Both the position numbers and the translations under genes were made by a program. DNA of 64,000 nt from NCBI GenBank assembly GCA_950022295.1, contig OX465599.1, forward strand, positions 277,533,501 through 277,597,500, given 5' to 3'. Source of the DNA: Bromus sterilis (Eukaryota; Streptophyta; Magnoliopsida; Poales; Poaceae). Below are positions 54,582-64,000 of this stretch, in pieces (the stretch's first letter is position 1; each line of letters starts with the position of its first letter). Below the pieces are notes generated by a model that searched no databases, was not told the origin of the DNA, and saw nothing but the letters and a program-made list of their open reading frames with translations.

Positions 54582-55377
54582 GCCGTGCCGCTGATGACGT
54601 CATCTGCCTCTGCCGCCGACACCTGATCGGCCTTATCTTATTTCTACTTTCAGAACAGATGCTTGTAAAATACGATTTTAATTCCGCCGACACCCACTGG
54701 GTGTGGTTCGTTGTAATGAACTTATTCGGCCTTAGGCCTGCTTCTTTATGCAATCTGATTGCTCATTGAAAGTTTTATTTGTGCGATCTACTTTGTGTTT
54801 TTGTCGGTTTCCTTTATCGGTCTGCACTTGGGGGCGTCATGCCTTGTCCATCCTGCAGCCGACATGCGGTCTGCAGTCGGATCGAAGGTTGATTTCCGGC
54901 CAAGGTTCGATAAGTTTTTTGAGTTTACACGACAACACTAGCACAAAGGATTCTGCAATATTAGGAGCCGATTGCTTGCTGCCAGCTGCTCGGTGCACCG
55001 GTCTGCGGCACAATCGGTAGCTGACTTAGTCGGCTATGCTCTTTTTAGAGCGTTTCGATTTGTTTCTCGGGAATTTCTACTGCCGACTGCCCCAACCGCT
55101 ACCCTTCTCAATGCCACAACCACTCTCGTGACTTGTGCTTGAGTCAGGTGCTAAGCTGAGTGCCAGCCCGCAGCCCCCATGCCTCGTTGGCTCATTTTTC
55201 TGACCTCGTGGTCGGTCAGTCCCCGAGTGCGTTATTCACGTCTCGGGTATGACAAAGCGTTGCCGACTTGGGCTAGCTTTTCGAATGAAATCATGCAAAG
55301 GTAGTCGAATGCTCTTCTTCAGAGGCATGATAGCTTTACTGATCATTTGCTGAATAGCATACATACATTTCTGCCGT
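54582..55377. other. Spacer between the antisense gene and pol, Tat-lineage copy 2
   Basis: Counterpart of 26601-27396; no gene seen. The two genes converge here, so it should contain both 3' ends. Confidence 0.6.
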
Positions 55378-58300
55378 TCAACTATAGAACGGGCATAAAA
55401 GCTCGGCGTTCCACGGCCGCTTCGTTTCTACTCCTGACGTGTCCTTATGCCGAGTGCCCTTGGTGCAGTCGATAAAATAATATGAGTTGTTCTTGAGCGC
55501 GCGGCTGATGACGAAAGGTCCCTCCCAGGGTGTGGCCAGCTTGTGCTGCCCATCTGACTTCTGAATTCGGCGTAGCACCATGTCCCCCTCTCGGAAAGCG
55601 AGAGGACGAATCTTCTTGCTGTGGTAGTGCCGCAACTTATGTTGGTAGATTGCCGATCTGGACAAGGCCAGCAGGCAGGCTTCTTCCTTGAGATCGACGC
55701 CGTCTTCTCGTGCTAACTTGGCTTCTTCCTCGGTGTACAAGGCATGCCAAGGTGAATCGAACTCAATGTCGGACGGGATGATTGCTTCTGATCCATATAC
55801 CAGGAAGAAAGGAGTGAATCCAGTCGACCTGTTTGGCGTGGTCCTTAAGCTGAAAAATACTGCTGGGAGTTCTTCAATCCAAGCTCCGGGTGCCCTCTCA
55901 AGTGGCTCCACCAATCAGGGTCTGATACCCGACAGGATGAGGCCGTTTGCTCTTTCTACTTGACCATTCGACTGAGGATGTGCAACAGATGCAAGATCGA
56001 GCCGAATACCCTGCTGAGATGCATATCGAGCCAGTGCGCCCTTTGAAAAATTGGTGCCGTTGTCGGTGATGGTGCTATTGGGGACACCATATCTGCACAC
56101 GATGTCGGCCACGAAACGGACCGCAGTCGGACCGTCCAGCTTCTTGATCGGGCGGGCTTCAATCCACTTGGTAAACTTGTCCACTGCGACCAGGAGATGT
56201 GTCATGCCACTTCGGGCTCTCTTGAATGGACCAACCATGTCCAAACCCCACACCGCAAATGGCCATGCTATTGGGATTGACTTCAATGCTGATGCTGTCT
56301 GATGACTTTTTGCCTTGAACCGCTGGCAGCCCTTGCAATATTTCACCAAGTTCTCAGCCGCTGCATGCGCAGTCGGCCAGTAGAAACCATGTTGGAAAGC
56401 TTTGTTGGCAATAGCTCTTGCTGATGCGTGATGACCGCATTCACCTTGGTGGATGTCTCTGAGCAACTCCAAGCCTCTGTATTCTTCTACACATCTCTGA
56501 AAGACACCGGTTGCACTCTTGCGCACTAGCTCGTTGTTGATTATTGTGTATGCCCAGGACCGGCGACTGATTTGTCTTGACTCGGATTCATCCTTTGGAA
56601 GAACTCCGTCCACTAGGAAATCTCTAATCGGCTGTGCCCATGATGGCGCACTGACGACTATCATCACTGCTTCTTGCTGGGGTGCGACTTCCTCTTGGAC
56701 CTCGACTTCTTGGCCATTGGCCTCTTGGATTTCGGCCTCTTGAACCTCTGCCATCTCGACTTCTGTCTCTGAACTGCCGATTGCGGCGCCTGGCACGCAT
56801 TCGGCAATCCCTGGTGACGGCTGCTCGTCTGGAACTGGAACTTCTTCAATGCAATCGGCGGTGCCTGATGTCATTGGCTCTTCTGAGGCTGTGCCGTCTG
56901 GTGCTGCCCCTGCTTTCTTCCCTTTAGCCTTGCTCTTTTGCTGCATTCGGCAGCCTCTGGTCTGCAATCGGCAGCCCTTGGTGTTGTCGGCTCTGATGAG
57001 GCTGGAACACCTTGGGCGCTTGATTGCTTCTTCAGAGTTGGGATTTTTGCCGGTTGAGCTTCTTTCGCCTTCTTCAACACATCAAGATCAGTCTCCGAGA
57101 TGAAGATGGACTCGGATTCTGGAGATGGCCTGATGGATGGTTTCCTGATGTGCTCAAGTGATACGCCTGGCGGAATAGCTTGCCTTGTTGAGCGGAGCTT
57201 GGACAATGCATCTGCTGCTTCGTTGCTTGCTCTCGGCCATGATGGAACTCGCATCCTTCAAAGTACCCACTGATTTGCTGCACTAGGAAACGGTAGCTTG
57301 CCATATTTGCATCCTTTTCATCCCAGGTGCCTGTGCATTGCTGCACCACCAAATCGGAGTCACCAAAGCACTCGATATTCCGAATGCCGATTTCCTTGGC
57401 CAGCTTGATACCATGCACAAGGGCTTCGTACTCGGCAACGTTATTCGATGCTGCAAAGTGAATCTGGAGTACATAATGTAGTTGATCTCCTCTTGGTGAG
57501 GTGAGCACTACGCCAGCCCCTAGGCCGCTCTTCATCTTGGATCCATCAAAATGCATTCGCCAGCAATCCATCCCTAGAGCGGGTGGAGCATACTGAGTTT
57601 CAGCCCAATCGACCAAGAAATCGGCCAACGCTTGAGATTTGATTGCTGTTCTTGGCTCATACTGGATGCCATGGTTGGCGATCTCGATTGCCCACTTCGC
57701 CACTCTTCCGGTTGCATCTCTGCTTCCTATGATGTCGGCCAGTGGAGCCGAGTTGACGACCGTGATCAGATGGGCTTGAAAATATGGCTTCAATCTCTTG
57801 GCCGCCATATACACTCCATAGCACATCTTCTGGTAGTGAGGGTAGTTCTGCTTGGACGCCGAGAGCACTTCACTGATATAATACACAGGTCGCTGAATCT
57901 GTTGTGCCTTGTCCTTCTCGGGCCGTTCCACCACCATGACTGCACTAATCACCCGATTGGTTGCCGCAATGTATAACATCATTGGCTCCTTCTCAATCGG
58001 GGCAGCCAGAATCGGCGCAGTGGAGAGCATGCGCTTGAGCTCTCGGAATGCTTCGCTTGCCTGAGGTGTCCAGGTGAATTTCTCCATCTTGTTCATCAGC
58101 TGATATAACGGGATTTCTTTTTCACCCAGCCGACTGAGAAATCGGCTGAGTGAGGCGAGGCAACCGGTGAATTTCTGTACTTGCTTCAGGTTTTTGGGTT
58201 GCTCCAGTCGCTCGATTGCGGCTATCTTCTCGGGATTGCATTCGATTCCCCTCTCGGAAACGAGAACTCCCAAGAGCTTGTCGGCTTGGACCCCAAAAAC

Positions 58301-58996
58301 ACATTTCTCAGGATTGAGCTTGATCTGGTAAGTTCTCAGATTTGCAAATGTCTCTCGGAGGTCATCCAGGAGTGTGACTCCCTTGGCCGACTTCACTACC
58401 AAATCATCCACATAGACGTGGAGATTTCTGCCGAGTTGGGAGTGTGTGCATCTCTGAATTGTGCGCTGATAAGTGGCACCTCCGTTCTTCAAACCAAAAG
58501 GCATGGTAATATAACAATAAGCCCCAAAAGGGGTTATGAATGCAGTTTTTATTTGATCTTCCACAGCAAGCTTGATCTTGTGATAGCCAACTGTGGCATC
58601 CAGAAAAGATAAAAGCTCGCAGCCGGCCATAGAATCAATTACTTGATCGATACGGGGCAGAGAAAACGGATCTTTCGGGCACGCCTTGTTCAGGCAAGTG
58701 TAATCGATACACATGCGCCAGGTCTTGTTCTTCTTCATCACGAGGACCGGATTCGCCAGCCACTCGGGGTAAAACACTTCCATGATGAAACCTGCAGCTT
58801 GAAGCTTCGCAACCTCTTCGCCGATTGCCCTTCTCTTATCTTCAGAAAAACGTCTCAGGGGTTGCTTGACCGGCTTCGAGCCTAGACGAATGTGCAGCTT
58901 GTGCTCAGCGAGTTCTCTCGGTACACCAGGCATGTCTTGTGGAGACCATGCGAAGATGTCCCGATTCTCACAGAGAAACTCGACGAGCTCGCTTTC
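55378..58996 (-). pseudogene. pol of Tat-lineage copy 2: RT, double RNase H, integrase
   Basis: Follows gag-protease in the same frame after a TAG (58997-58999). RT is intact with its YVDD box. First RNase H again lacks the first Asp; second RNase H has FDGS, NVAEYEAL and GDSDLVVQQ. A frameshift near 57235-57250 falls within the last motif (NEAADAL continues in the next frame). Integrase follows (HHCC finger, LDMVGPF, ITDNGTNF, NGQVERANG) with one TGA at 55915-55917, where copy 1 has CGA, a CpG transition. Closes at TAG 55378. Two breaks in about 1,200 codons, against several in copy 1, so this copy decayed less. Confidence 0.85.
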
Positions 58997-60594
58997 CTAT
59001 TCGTCGCTAAGTCCAGCTCCGACTACAACGAACTTGGTTGAGTCGGAGGGATCTAGAGCGACCTTCTTGCTGTCCTTGGCCGACTGAAAAGCCGATTCCT
59101 CATCTGCTCTTTTGGCTGAGCCTACTGGGAGTGGAGCCTTGTTCTGCGCTTGCGCCATTTCTATCACTTTGCCGAGATGACGCTTCTCTGTTTCAACCAC
59201 TTTGGAGTCAGCCAAACTGCCGCCAGCCGATGTGCACTCAAGGGACTTCCTGAAGTCCCCGGTGACGGTGATGATGCCGTTTGGCCCTGGGATCTTCATC
59301 TTGAGGTAAGTCTGCTGTGCGTTGAACATGAACTTGGCGAATGCGGGAAGTCCCAACAGAGCATGATAAGGACTGCTGAGGTCGGCGACCTCGAACCAGA
59401 TTGGATCCCTCCTGAAATTCTCCTCTGTGCCGAATATGACATCCAGCCGAATGCGACCCATGGGGGTGCAAGACAACCCAGGGACAATCCCATGGAATGT
59501 CGTCCGACTGCGCTCCAGATCTTTCTCGGTGAGCCCTAGCTTGATCAAGGTGTCTCTGTACAGAATGTTGATTGTACTTCCTCCATCAACGAGCACTCGG
59601 GAGAACTTGCATGAAAATCTTGGTCCTGCGAACAGAGCATCAACCACAAGCGGATAGTTGCCCGGATTCGGCAAGATGGTCGGGTGATCTGCTCTATCCC
59701 AGGATATGGCACACTCGGACCAATGCATGTACTGAGGAATCAGTGGCATGGTGGCATTGACTTCTTGAGCTCGGGCTCTCCGACTGCCCTTGTCGGTGGA
59801 CTCGCTGGTGAAAATCATGTAAGCGGCGTCTTGCCACGGGAACTGGTTCTGCTGCTGAGGTGGTCCTCTGTTCTGGGGTGGTGGTGGGGTTGGAGGTGGT
59901 AAAGCTTCTCCCTTTGCAATCCTTCTCACAAAATCACACTGCCGAGTGGTGTGCGCAGATGGCCTGCCAGGAGTGCTGTGCAACTTGCACGGTGCATCCA
60001 ACATATCATCAAACGTGTACTTGGGCTTCATCTGTCCCTGTGGCCTCACATTCAGTCTTATCTTCCGACTGCCTCTTGCAGCCCCTGGATCTTCTTCATT
60101 CTGGACAGCGGCCACCTGCCAACTGCCATACTGAGTATCTAGCTGCTCATCCTTGCGCTTGCCATTGTTCTGCTGGTTGTTGCTGTTGTTGCGGTTGTTC
60201 TTTCTTCTTTCCTTCCGACCGAGGCCTTGGTTCCCTGCGTCCGACTGCGGAGCCCCTGGTGACTGAATGCCACCTCCAACTCCGAGATGGATAGGGCGCA
60301 TCGCAGAATCGGACACGGCGAACGAGTTGGCCACCTTCATGAGCTCGGCAAGCGATGTGAAATCCTTGTGGAGAAACTTGTGCTTCAACATTGAATCGGC
60401 CAGGCATCCATCCGTGAAGTACTGAATGGCCTGGATCTCATGGACTCCTTCGCATGAATTCTTCAGCTTGATCCACCGAGATAGGTAATCTTGGAGGGGT
60501 TCATCCTTGCCTTGCACACAAAGAGCCAACTGCCGCGGGAGGTTGGGACGCTCATACGTGCTCGTGAAGTTGTGAATGAATGCACTTGTGAAAT
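58997..60594 (-). pseudogene. gag-protease of Tat-lineage copy 2, N-terminus cut off by Copia insertion
   Basis: Open for 510 codons from 60529 to the TAG at 58997-58999 without internal breaks. Gag core C-terminal half (DYLSRWIKLKNSCEGVHE), a polar Asn/Gln-rich stretch, a His/Cys segment (CKLHSTPGRPSAHTTRQC), a Pro-rich run, then aspartic protease with LVDGGSTINIL and the conserved HALLGLPAFAKF. The N-terminal part of gag is removed by the Copia element inserted at 60594/60595. Confidence 0.85.
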
Positions 60595-61879
60595 TGTAAG
60601 AGCAAAGTTATATCCCTATGAGTTTTAGATATTGTTGGGAAAAACAGTAGAGGAACTAACAAGCTTTCTAGTGTAAAACAGATGGTTAGGTTCCTGAAGT
60701 TATAGGTTGGTGATAAAGCTTCAACGAAGATTTACATATTTACTGAAGCATATCCTCTGGAGTGAAGCTCATCACGGATGTCGACCCCTAAAAAGATAAG
60801 GAATCCTGAAGTACGTCTCATCGAATAAGATGGTCAAGATGGCGCAAGACTCAGTTGTTTTTGCGTAGTTCTTTTTCACTTCTTTGAGTCGTAGGAAAAA
60901 CCGTACTATCAAGAGGGGTTTAGCAAATGTACTCCGAAGGTTTTGGTGAAAAGACTCAGATCGAATCTAATCCAGTGAGTAACCAGACTTGAGAAATCTC
61001 ATGTGCGCTAGGTAATGCTTCACCAGCGAAGACTTAGTTCTTTCGGCTCCTGAAGCAGAACCAAGTCCGTGAGTCAGCTTTACTTGGACCGCAAGTAAAG
61101 CTGCGCTTTGATTGGAAATATGACCGTTGGGGACAGGTGCCAAGCTGTCACATCGGGTCACTTCAGTCATTTCGCACCTAGGGATTGCCACCTATAAATA
61201 CGCCACCCCCGCCCTCATTGGCCGGTGGCTGCTCCGAGATTAATTCCTTACAGAGGAGAGAGAGAGAGCAACCCCCACCGAAGCAAACCAAAACCCATCC
61301 ACAGAAGCAGAAGTCCTATTGATCTGAGTTGATTCATTATGACTTAGGAAGAAGTTTGCTAGCCTTTTTATCTTGGAGAACTGCAATTCTCCTAGACGGT
61401 TAGAGAGTTTTTCTTCAGAGAGCGAAGAGTTATTGTCGCCTCGAAGTCCAGTTTGTCAAAGGTTTCGGTGATTTCCTCAATAATCAACCACAAGTGAAGA
61501 ACTGACCAAGCTCAAGGAGATTGGTGCAGTGGAGATACGTATGGAGAGAGGTTAGCTCCTGTGTTCAATCACAAGTCCCTCCAACCAGACGTAGCACTTT
61601 GCAGAGTGTGAACTGGTCGAACAAACATCGCCGAGTCAAGAGTTCATTTTACTTTCCGCACTTACATTCAGTTTATCAATTGCTTCAGTGATCTGCTTCA
61701 ATGCAATTGATTCGATGCTTTTGATTCGCTATGTTATGCTTCAATCATGTTCTACTTCAATGTTTACCTTCCAGTTGAATCTCTTCAGTTACTGAGTTAT
61801 GCTTCACTTCATAGTTCCATGCAAAATTTTGAAGTGATCATTCACCCCCTCCCCCTCTGATCACATACTTGGACTAACA
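60595..61879 (+). repeat. 5' LTR of the Copia element (1285 bp)
   Basis: Starts TGTAAGAGCAAAG and ends GGACTAACA. A TATAAATA box at 61193-61200 is followed by a leader-like region with a GA run (61255-61268). Confidence 0.85.
61193..61200 (+). promoter_or_regulatory. TATA box in the Copia LTR
   Basis: TATAAATA, about 690 bases before the LTR end, in a good position to start the genomic transcript. Confidence 0.7.
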
Positions 61880-61881
61880 AT

Positions 61882-61893
61882 TGGTATCAGAGC
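61882..61893 (+). promoter_or_regulatory. Primer-binding site, initiator tRNA-Met type
   Basis: TGGTATCAGAGC, two bases inside the LTR, the classic plant Copia PBS complementary to the 3' end of initiator tRNA-Met. Confidence 0.93.
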
Positions 61894-61937
61894 GAGGCAC
61901 TCTTTATTTGGATTAACCTCCTGAAGTGTTTTCAAGT

Positions 61938-64000
61938 ATGTCTTCTAGTATGTCTTTCGCAGCTATTCGCTCCGGCGAACCTATTCCTATTTTCAATGGG
62001 AAGGACTACCCGTACTGGAAGGAAAAGATGAAAAGAAATATCATGGCTATCAACTCAACTGCCTGGCAAGTTGTCTTGTATGGAGTCACTGTTGCCGATG
62101 AGAAGGAGATCACCCCTGAAGAAGCAACGCTGATTGATCTTGATTCTGTAGTTTGGGTTTTCATCACCAATCACTTGACACCTGAAAAGTATCATGAAGT
62201 GAAGAATATTCCAACTGCCAAAGGTGTCTGGGACTATCTTGAGAAGATTGGTGAAGGTGTTTCTACCCAGAAAGATGCCAGAATTGACACTCTCTGAAGC
62301 AAATTCTATCGCTTCAAGAGAAACGAGGGTGAAAAAGTCAGCTCCATTTATAGCAGACTCACAACTCTTGCTAATGAATTGATTTCCCTCGGTGCTGATG
62401 ACATTACTCCTCACTCTGTTGTGAGAACTTTGCTTCGCTCATCGGATGATTCGTTTGATCACATAGTTCTGATGATCAAGGAAAGGACTGATTTCAGACG
62501 TCTTGTTGCTGCTGATGTTCTTGAGAGACTCACTAGCTTTGAAATGGAAGAAGAAGAGAAACGTGACATAAATGGTTCTCGAAGGAGATCCCATGCCCTG
62601 AAAGCAAAAGCTTCGCGTCATTCTTCACCCGAAGTCAGTTCTGCTTCAGGTGTCGAATCAGATGATCCCTCAAGCATTGGAAAAGATTTAGCACTGATCA
62701 TGAGACGCTTCAATCGCTTTCAAAGAAAAGGTTTTTCTTCACCCAAAAAGAATTATCCTTCAAGAAGCTCAAGTCATTCTTCCTACCGTTCATCCTCAAG
62801 AAGCTCTCCATCAAAAGACAACTGTTGCTACAAATGCAAGAAACCAGGTCACTACATTGCTGATTGCCCTCTGTGGGAAACTGAGAACAAATCGAAGCAT
62901 TCACTCAGAGACTCTTCATCAAAGTCTCACAAATCCTCCAGAAGTCATGAGTCAAAGAGACATGATTCCAGCTCAAGAAGGGAAAAGAAGAAAGATTATG
63001 ATGATGATAAGAGGAAGAAGTATCATAAGAATCGTGAGGGTTCTTCATCGAAGACTTACTCGTCTCGTCGAAGCAGCTCTCACCGTGCCAAGGCCTATCT
63101 GGGAAAGGAGATGACCTCTGAAGACGAAGCCTCTGGTTCCGAAGCTGAACAAGATTCAAGGCTTGCGTCTGGGTCCGAATCAGATGGTGTTGGTGGTTTG
63201 GCCTTCGCTTCGGCAGATGCTTCGATCAATGCTTCGAGCTCATTCTTCACCAACAATAGTAGTGAAGATGAAACTCCTGCATATTGCTTCATGGCCAAGG
63301 CAAAGGTATCCTCATCCAAATCAAACTATGACACTTCTGATTGTTCCTCATATGAAAGTGACTCAAAGATAAGCTATGCTAAACTTGCTAAAATTGCTTC
63401 AATCCAACAAGATGAACTTGATTCACTAAGCAAAACCATTAAGAAATCAGAAACGTTGTTGATCGATGAGATTGAGAAAGGTCAAACTTTAACTAATGAG
63501 CATGCTGCTCTGAAGGAGAAGTTTGAAGAATTATCCTCTCGACATGATCTTCTTTCAGTTGATTATGAGAAGCTCACCTATGAAGTTCTTCAGAGGAAAA
63601 TGGCTCTCGAAAAACTGAAAGAGGCTCATGAAGAATTGGAAAATGTCAATCTCTCTCTTATAGCTCAACAAGGTTCTGAAGCAAATCATAAAACTGAATC
63701 ACCTTGTTTGGACTGCTTGGAACGAAGCAAAACTGATTCCAAAGGGAAAGCTCCCATTATTATTGATGATACTAATGCCTCCGATGAGGAAAATCCTGCT
63801 GTTACCGAGGAACTCCTCGGGTTGAAAAACTTATTTGAAACAAGCATGTTCAAAAGTGTGCAAGGACACCAATATCTCTGTGATATCCTGAGGAAGGCTC
63901 TCCTTCACAGGAATCCCAGGAATGAAGGTGTTGGTTTCGAGAGAAAGATAAATCCTGATGGCACATATTGGGAGCCTGAACAGTATCCTAAGACTGTTTG
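61938..64000 (+). pseudogene. Copia gag (SIRE/Maximus-like), one nonsense codon, partial
   Basis: Starts at ATG 61938 and stays in one frame to the window end apart from a TGA at 62295-62297, which follows a KDARIDTL segment. N-terminal Gag domain (FNGKDYPYWKEKMKRNI; VWDYLEKIGEG), then a UBN2-type region, a CCHC zinc knuckle (C-YK-C-KKPG-H-YIAD-C, about 62826-62867), a Ser/Arg/Lys-rich stretch (62880-63110), acidic segments, and a coiled coil (about 63400-63670). An Arg codon (CGA) would be expected at the stop, pointing to a CpG transition. Gag packages the element RNA; pol lies beyond the window. Confidence 0.8.

Larger units (their letters stand above)
43943..60594 (-). mobile_element. Tat-lineage Ty3/gypsy retrotransposon, copy 2 (inverted, interrupted)
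   Basis: Same family as 18912-33455 in opposite orientation. Its 3' LTR (43943-49484) contains a 4.5-kb insertion, its antisense gene lies at 50211-54581 (+), pol at 55378-58996 (-) and gag-protease at 58997-60594 (-). At 60594 a Copia element is inserted in gag; the rest of gag and the 5' LTR must lie beyond the window. The left flank is CTCTC (43938-43942); its partner duplication is outside. The coding regions are better preserved than in copy 1. Confidence 0.9.
60595..64000 (+). mobile_element. Copia (SIRE/Maximus-like) LTR retrotransposon, partial
   Basis: 5' LTR 60595-61879 (TGTAAGAG...ACTAACA), PBS for initiator tRNA-Met, then gag reaching the window end. Inserted in gag of Tat-lineage copy 2 after GAAAT (60590-60594), the predicted target duplication; the other end lies outside. 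A long Gag with a CCHC knuckle followed by Ser-rich and coiled-coil regions suits the SIRE/Maximus lineage. Confidence 0.88.

Overview
This window is intergenic DNA from a grass of the wheat/barley tribe (Triticeae). The evidence is a stack of nested LTR retrotransposons of Triticeae type, a CACTA transposon with CACTAGTAG termini, Tourist MITEs with TTA target duplications, an Au-type SINE, and one GC-rich intronless plant gene. Family names rest on recognition from memory; boundaries, target-site duplications (TSDs), exons and breaks were read from the sequence.

Layout. 1-3223: an old, twice-deleted copy of an Athila/Sabrina-like gypsy element (+). 3224-4005 and 33889-36105: one tandem array of a ~320-bp unit, split by a ~29.9-kb insertion. 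That insertion (4006-33888, TSD TAGCT) is a minus-strand Athila/Sabrina-like element (PBS for tRNA-Asp) with a degenerate gag and a second ORF but no pol. It was itself hit twice: by a 7.2-kb CACTA element in gag (10430-17622, TSD GAA) and by a 14.5-kb Tat-lineage gypsy element in its 5' LTR (18912-33455, TSD ATGGC). 36106-43942 is a small gene island: two abutting Tourist MITEs, decayed coding remnants, the only convincing host gene (39519-40790, minus; a BKI1/MAKR-like membrane-associated kinase regulator), a Copia relic and an Au SINE. From 43943 a second copy of the Tat-lineage element lies in inverted orientation. Its 3' LTR is split by a 4.5-kb solo-LTR-like insertion (44269-48792, TSD GAATG) and its gag by a SIRE/Maximus-like Copia element (60595 to beyond the window end).

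The most interesting content is in the two Tat-lineage copies. Each has gag-protease and reverse transcriptase-RNase H-integrase in one direction, with an in-frame UAG at the protease/RT junction in both copies and two RNase H domains: an ancestral one whose first catalytic Asp is not visible and an acquired one with its acidic residues. Between pol and the 3' LTR, on the opposite strand, each carries a six-exon gene with its own TATA box. It encodes a ~1,200-residue protein with a 'putative gypsy type transposon' domain, an acidic/basic middle and a coiled coil. In the second copy all five introns are GT-AG, the spliced length is exactly divisible by three, and only one premature stop is seen; three of six exons have identical lengths in the two copies.

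No rRNA, tRNA gene or CRISPR was found. Apart from the host gene, nearly all coding sequence is transposon-derived and most of it is broken by nonsense mutations, frameshifts or later insertions.
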